From Candidatus Saccharibacteria bacterium UBA2834 (lineage in GTDB: Bacteria > Patescibacteriota > Saccharimonadia > Saccharimonadales > Saccharimonadaceae), in contig DEGE01000001.1 of the NCBI GenBank assembly GCA_002351365.1, positions 47,165 to 54,916 of the forward strand: a stretch of 7,752 nt of DNA, in the 5' to 3' direction. Numbering within the stretch: the stretch's first letter is position 1; each line of letters starts with the position of its first letter. The notes beneath the pieces are model-generated. The model ran no database searches and had not been told where the DNA came from. It saw nothing but the letters and a program-made list of their open reading frames with translations. The position numbers were made by a program, and so were the translations under genes. Positions 5,109 to 7,752 of the stretch are shown in pieces.

Positions 5109-6041
5109 ATGTTTACACAGCTACGGAATCGAATTATCTGGATGATTATGTTGGTGGCAACGTCGATTATCATAGTGGCATTTTCATTGATTTTTATTGG
5201 GGCAACAGTTGGGCAAAAATCGAGGGATGAACGCGGGGTTATGCCGTCAGCTTTCGAGTCTGGTAACTACGAAAAGACTTTTCGCGAAGCGATTCAGGAA
5301 GAGCGCAAAAATATTTCGCAAGATTTGCTGTTTACGTTATTTTTGGTTGGCGTTGGCATTGAGTTGATCGTGTTGATCATTAGTTATTTATACGCTGAAC
5401 GAGCGATTCGTCCAGTTAAACAGGCCTATGAACAACAGCGGGATTTTATTGCAAATGCTTCGCACGAGTTGAAGACGCCAATTGCGGCAATTCGGGCGAA
5501 TTTTGAAGCGCTAGACGCAACGGAAGAGCCTTGGTCTTCGAATATTGATACAGAGTTGACTCACGCAAATCAATTAGTGTTTGATTTGTTAACTTTGGCG
5601 CGGACGGATGATGTTTCGGTTGTTGTGAAGAAACAAAAAGCTGACTTGGCGCAAATTGTTAAAGATAAAGTACAAATTGTTGAGCCGCGTTTGGGCAAGA
5701 AAAAAATTACCGTTGAGTTGCCGGGTAAATGTGAGATGGAGACTTTTGTGGCGGATTTTGAGCAGATTGTAAATATATTGCTAGATAATGCGGTGAAGTA
5801 TTCGAAAAGTTGGATTAAAGTGAGCCTGAGTGATAGCGTCTTGACAATAAAGAATGATGGCAAGACGATTCCGAAAGAAAAGATTGCGAGAATTTTTGAT
5901 CGGTTCTATCAGGTGGACAAGACCGCTAATGGCACTGGTCTTGGTTTGGCGATTGCGAAGGCGGTGGCAGACAAGCATCGTTGGCGCTTGACGGCAACGT
6001 CCGAGAATCGTGAGATTGAATTTAAATTAAAAATTAAATAA
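5109..6041 (+). CDS. Membrane sensor histidine kinase, HAMP-less
   Basis: A 310-residue sensor kinase that phosphorylates the regulator encoded one base upstream. Two membrane segments (about 8-31 and 73-95) frame a short outside loop of about 40 residues. The second segment leads through a short linker (AERAIRPVKQAYEQQ, 96-110) straight to HisKA, without room for a full HAMP domain. Phospho-acceptor H119 lies in NASHELKTP. The ATPase domain follows: N-box QIVNILLDNAVKYS (219-232, N227), a G1 box reading NDGKTIP (249-255), the F-box region IFDRFYQ (262-268) and G2 GTGLGLAIAK (275-284). The G1 box departs from the textbook DxGxG; N-x-G forms occur in other kinases, so the enzyme is probably active. 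GGAG at 5098-5101, inside the end of the regulator gene, is 7 bases before the ATG. The stop is 20 bases from the end of a convergent gene, with no clear terminator of its own. Confidence 0.95.
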   Translation: MFTQLRNRIIWMIMLVATSIIIVAFSLIFIGATVGQKSRDERGVMPSAFESGNYEKTFREAIQEERKNISQDLLFTLFLVGVGIELIVLIISYLYAERAIRPVKQAYEQQRDFIANASHELKTPIAAIRANFEALDATEEPWSSNIDTELTHANQLVFDLLTLARTDDVSVVVKKQKADLAQIVKDKVQIVEPRLGKKKITVELPGKCEMETFVADFEQIVNILLDNAVKYSKSWIKVSLSDSVLTIKNDGKTIPKEKIARIFDRFYQVDKTANGTGLGLAIAKAVADKHRWRLTATSENREIEFKLKIK

Positions 6042-6075
6042 AAAAAGAACCCGTTAGATTCCTAATCTAACGGGT
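6041..6075 (-). terminator. Intrinsic terminator of the 166-residue orphan gene, overlapping its stop
   Basis: An 11-base-pair perfect stem (6049-6059 with 6065-6075, extendable by one pair) is followed on the minus strand by TCTTTTTTT. The gene's last codons form the first arm and the TAG stop (6064-6062) lies in the loop. On the plus strand no T-run follows, so it should not stop the kinase transcript efficiently. Confidence 0.92.
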
Positions 6076-6562
6076 ATTCGTGTGATGAGGCTTTGTCGTT
6101 TGGATCGTGGCCGCGCGCGATGGATTTAATGCGACCTCCGTGCAGTTTGGCATTATAGCGGATAACGAAATCGTAGGGTTCGCGTGGATAGAGTCTGATG
6201 ATGTCGCCATTGTTGGCAACTAGATTACGCTTGTAGGTAAAAGTCTGCTTGCAGTAGATGGTATAATAATCGCCTTCGTGGACGATTTTGGTGGCATAGA
6301 CTCTGAAGTATCTCTTCTTGATAAACTCACCTTTATAGGCAAAGCGGAGTTGCGCCATAGCGAGAGTGACGTAGCGAAGTTGAATATCGTCGTCCTCCTT
6401 GTAGGGTGGATACTCCCCTCGGGCGATAGCGGCCGCGTTGATTTCGGCGCAGCTGGGTTTGCGTGGATGGTCTGCACGGTAGAGCGCGTCGGCGGCGTGA
6501 GTTAAATCCTCGACGCTTGGTCCATCCACGATTGGAATATGAAAGCCGACGGTGTGTTCCAT
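6062..6562 (-). CDS. Unrecognised small soluble protein, 166 residues
   Basis: I do not recognise this family. ATG 6562 is chosen because GGAGGT lies 6 bases upstream; the frame could extend to 6595 (11 more residues), but that leader would include the ribosome site itself. No signal peptide or membrane segment is seen. The N-terminal third is acidic and alanine-rich and probably helical (VEDLTHAADALYRADHP, 17-33; SCAEINAAAIARGEYPP, 37-53). Residues about 60-140 alternate hydrophobic, aromatic and charged residues (KRYFRVYATKIV, 83-94; DYYTIYCKQTFTY, 98-110; REPYDFVIRYNAKL, 127-140), suggesting a small beta-rich domain. C38 and C104 are the only cysteines. The gene is its own unit: TTGACT-17-TATAAT promoter, leader of about 43 bases, strong ribosome site, and a terminator hairpin that starts inside the coding region. 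Sampled GC ranges from 42% to 65%, highest toward the 5' half. It ends 20 bases from the convergent kinase gene. Confidence 0.82.
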   Translation of the reverse strand: MEHTVGFHIPIVDGPSVEDLTHAADALYRADHPRKPSCAEINAAAIARGEYPPYKEDDDIQLRYVTLAMAQLRFAYKGEFIKKRYFRVYATKIVHEGDYYTIYCKQTFTYKRNLVANNGDIIRLYPREPYDFVIRYNAKLHGGRIKSIARGHDPNDKASSHEYPLD

Positions 6563-6568
6563 AAAATC

Positions 6569-6574
6569 ACCTCC
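6569..6574 (-). promoter_or_regulatory. Shine-Dalgarno site fixing start 6562
   Basis: The minus strand reads GGAGGT with 6 bases to ATG 6562. It supports this start over the in-frame upstream ATG at 6595. Confidence 0.88.
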
Positions 6575-6611
6575 AATCACTTTAAGGAACAACAACTAGA
6601 TGTGTGCCGAA

Positions 6612-6640
6612 ATTATAATATGAAATTACGCGTTAGTCAA
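6612..6640 (-). promoter_or_regulatory. Promoter of the 166-residue orphan gene (TTGACT-17-TATAAT), with symmetric -10
   Basis: On the minus strand TTGACT (6640-6635) and TATAAT (6617-6612) are 17 bases apart; transcription should start near 6605. The -10 is part of the perfect palindrome ATTATAAT (6612-6619), which also offers TATAAT on the plus strand (6614-6619). The -35 box touches the first candidate start codon of the divergent gene (ATG 6640). Confidence 0.87.
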
Positions 6641-7626
6641 TGCGTGATAACATAAGAATTATGAACGCTGACGCAGAAAATTGCATCCATAAAATTGAAC
6701 ACGAATTGTCGGAGGGGCGGATTAGCAAAGCAGAGGCGGACGATTTTCGGAGACAGGTTGAATCCAAGGTTGAACAGAAGCAGAAATTGCTGAATGATTT
6801 TGCTGCAAAAAAGGTGAATGAGACGACTTTTAACCAGTGGCAAATCGCTATTAGCGGAGATTTGAAAAAGATTGCCGAAGATATTGATATGGCGGCAATT
6901 AACAGAAAGAAAAAAGAGAAAAAGAAGAAAAAACTAATACGCAGAGCGAAGGTTTTGGGCGTTTTATTATTAGTTGCTGCGGTAGCGGTGGCATTTATGT
7001 TGCCGCAGTGGCTTCACGCGCATCGGGCGATTGCTGGAATTCCGGAGCCTTTGCAGACCAGCGTGGACGATGCACTAAAAGAGGGGCGCATTGATAGCGC
7101 AAGAAAAACTATCAGCGGGAATGGATATAAAGTCGACATGAGTTTTTTGGCGGAATACGACATAAAAGGTTTAGTGGTGCAGTTGGATGATTACGATAAT
7201 GCGAAAGACGCGAGCGCGTTCGACTTGGCGGTGCCGCGCGATATAAGTATGGCTTGGGGAAAAGCGGCAGAATTCGCCAATAGGATAAAGTGGGGCCATG
7301 TGGCACGTACACTTAATGTGGAGTATCCATGGGATTTGCTTGATGAGGCGGGCGTTAATAATATTGAATTTGGTACAATGTACTCGAACAACCACGTGAT
7401 TGTGGATGATGGCGAATTGCGTACTCGGTTAAAGAAGGTGAAACGAGGAGACTATATTGAAATGAAGGGCTTTTTGGTCTCGGCGGATTTTTATGATGGC
7501 GACGGACGCTTGGTTCATTCGGTGCAATCTAGCCTAGTGCGCACTGATCACGTGGAGCATCCGTTCGATACGAGGACGAGTTGCGAAGTGATTTATTTGA
7601 CAGACTTGCAGTGGCTTGATCAATAA
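6640..7626 (+). CDS. Single-pass membrane protein with helical cytoplasmic part and uncharacterised outer domain
   Basis: Up to 328 residues. Residues about 10-88 are charged and helical, probably coiled-coil, and contain a SHOCT-like stretch (HELSEGRISKAEADDFRRQV, 21-40). A lysine/arginine block (89-103) precedes one membrane segment (about 104-121), predicting N-inside and C-outside. Residues about 170-325 form an outer domain with PRDISMAWG (199-207), MYSNNHVIVDD (247-257), GDYIEMKGFLV (270-280), QSSLVRTD (296-303) and SCEVIYL (314-320). From memory, a similar motif order occurs in unnamed proteins of other bacteria; I cannot verify this here and assign no function. Neither ATG 6640 nor the in-frame ATG 6661 (residue 8) has a Shine-Dalgarno site. 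The longer frame is listed, but 6661 is at least as likely because TGATAACAT, an extended -10-like box, ends 7 bases before it, like the queA arrangement, and because 6640 overlaps the divergent promoter. A weak hairpin with a T-run overlaps the stop. Confidence 0.85.
   Translation: MRDNIRIMNADAENCIHKIEHELSEGRISKAEADDFRRQVESKVEQKQKLLNDFAAKKVNETTFNQWQIAISGDLKKIAEDIDMAAINRKKKEKKKKKLIRRAKVLGVLLLVAAVAVAFMLPQWLHAHRAIAGIPEPLQTSVDDALKEGRIDSARKTISGNGYKVDMSFLAEYDIKGLVVQLDDYDNAKDASAFDLAVPRDISMAWGKAAEFANRIKWGHVARTLNVEYPWDLLDEAGVNNIEFGTMYSNNHVIVDDGELRTRLKKVKRGDYIEMKGFLVSADFYDGDGRLVHSVQSSLVRTDHVEHPFDTRTSCEVIYLTDLQWLDQ
6645..6653 (+). promoter_or_regulatory. Candidate extended -10 box for a leaderless start at 6661
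   Basis: TGATAACAT (TGn plus TAACAT) is followed by 7 bases and ATG 6661, the same geometry as queA. No matching -35 is visible. The alternative plus-strand -10 (6614-6619) would give about 14 untranslated bases before ATG 6640, also without a ribosome site. Confidence 0.35.
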
Positions 7627-7641
7627 AATTGTTCATTTTTT
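7618..7641 (+). terminator. Weak intrinsic terminator overlapping the stop of the membrane-protein gene
   Basis: GATCAAT (7618-7624) and ATTGTTC (7628-7634) pair with one T-T mismatch around an AAA loop, followed by a six-base T-run (7636-7641). The TAA stop (7624-7626) is within the hairpin. The stem is AT-rich, so it may be inefficient. Confidence 0.4.
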
Positions 7642-7698
7642 ACGCCCAAGAGATGGTGTTGTATTATTTACAATAACACTAGATATGGCGTATTTTTT
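7641..7698 (+). repeat. Nested inverted repeats followed by a T-run
   Basis: Outer arms TACGCC (7641-7646) and GGCGTA (7687-7692) enclose an inner imperfect hairpin (GTGTTGTA at 7656-7663 with TACAA and CAC at 7669-7679, a TAA bulge between). A T6 run follows at 7693-7698. It may be a second, branched terminator for the upstream gene or a small structured RNA. No coding frame is credible in this 126-base gap. Confidence 0.4.
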
Positions 7699-7702
7699 AT
7701 GC

Positions 7703-7731
7703 TTGACCACACTATATATAGTGCTTATAAT
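7703..7731 (+). promoter_or_regulatory. Strong promoter for the next gene (TTGACC-17-TATAAT)
   Basis: TTGACC (7703-7708) and TATAAT (7726-7731) are separated by exactly 17 bases. Transcription should start near 7738 toward a gene beyond the window. The purine run AAAAAGG at the very end could be the start of its ribosome binding site. Confidence 0.8.
7710..7723. promoter_or_regulatory. Perfect palindrome in the promoter spacer, probable operator
   Basis: CACTATATATAGTG is a perfect 14-base palindrome lying entirely between the -35 and -10 boxes, a classic position for a dimeric repressor. The cognate regulator is unknown. I cannot assign it to a repressor family from the sequence alone. Confidence 0.6.
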
Positions 7732-7752
7732 TATTTTCGTAAGATAAAAAGG

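Noticed and set aside
5483..5860. Histidine kinase inactive because of its NDGKT G1 box
   Set aside because: H119, the N-box and G2 are all intact, and N-x-G variants are known in working kinases. A degenerate kinase call is not justified.
6563..6595. Longer N-terminus for the 166-residue orphan protein (11 extra residues)
   Set aside because: The extension would encode the Shine-Dalgarno sequence itself (IGGDF). ATG 6562 has ideal spacing to that site.
1..7752. Alternative genetic code with TGA read as an amino acid
   Set aside because: No complete gene ends in TGA, but none contains an in-frame TGA either. All frames have family-like lengths under the standard code.

Overview
The window looks like part of a small bacterial genome, most likely Candidatus Saccharibacteria (TM7, Patescibacteria/CPR) or a close relative. 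This is an inference from the genes: an exported protein built from an Ig-like domain, InlB-type repeats and a LamG-like tail, queA and tgt next to many unrecognised genes, and very compact spacing. All seven complete genes end in TAA or TAG and none in TGA, and their frames are open under the standard code. No tRNA, rRNA, CRISPR array, insertion sequence or integrase was seen.

Layout. Left (1-3474): two minus-strand queuosine genes, tgt (cut by the window edge) and queA, are separated by one plus-strand gene for a 640-residue surface protein. That gene diverges from tgt and its stop overlaps the queA stop. Middle (3521-4447): a GC-rich minus-strand gene for an unrecognised 216-residue protein has its own strong promoter, leader, Shine-Dalgarno site and terminator. 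It diverges from the next block. Right-centre (4448-6041): a plus-strand two-component pair, an OmpR/PhoB-type response regulator and a membrane histidine kinase one base apart. Right (6041-7626): a second unrecognised minus-strand gene (166 residues), again a self-contained unit, then a plus-strand single-pass membrane protein. The last 126 bases hold inverted repeats and a strong promoter with a perfect palindrome in its spacer, firing toward a gene beyond the window.

How they fit. Tgt and QueA act in sequence on tRNA wobble guanine (preQ1 insertion, then conversion to epoxyqueuosine). The kinase and regulator form one signalling unit; tandem repeats upstream of the regulator suggest autoregulation. 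Two expression styles coexist. tgt, queA, the surface-protein gene and possibly the last membrane protein have a -10 box so close to the start that their mRNAs would be nearly leaderless. The two-component genes and the two orphan minus-strand genes have clear Shine-Dalgarno sites. Both orphan genes share a TTGACT-17-TATAAT promoter.

The most interesting items are the surface protein, which reads like two complete exported precursors joined in one frame and carries a G7 tract in its signal peptide; the operator-like palindrome inside the last promoter; the leaderless set; and the two orphan expression cassettes flanking the two-component genes.
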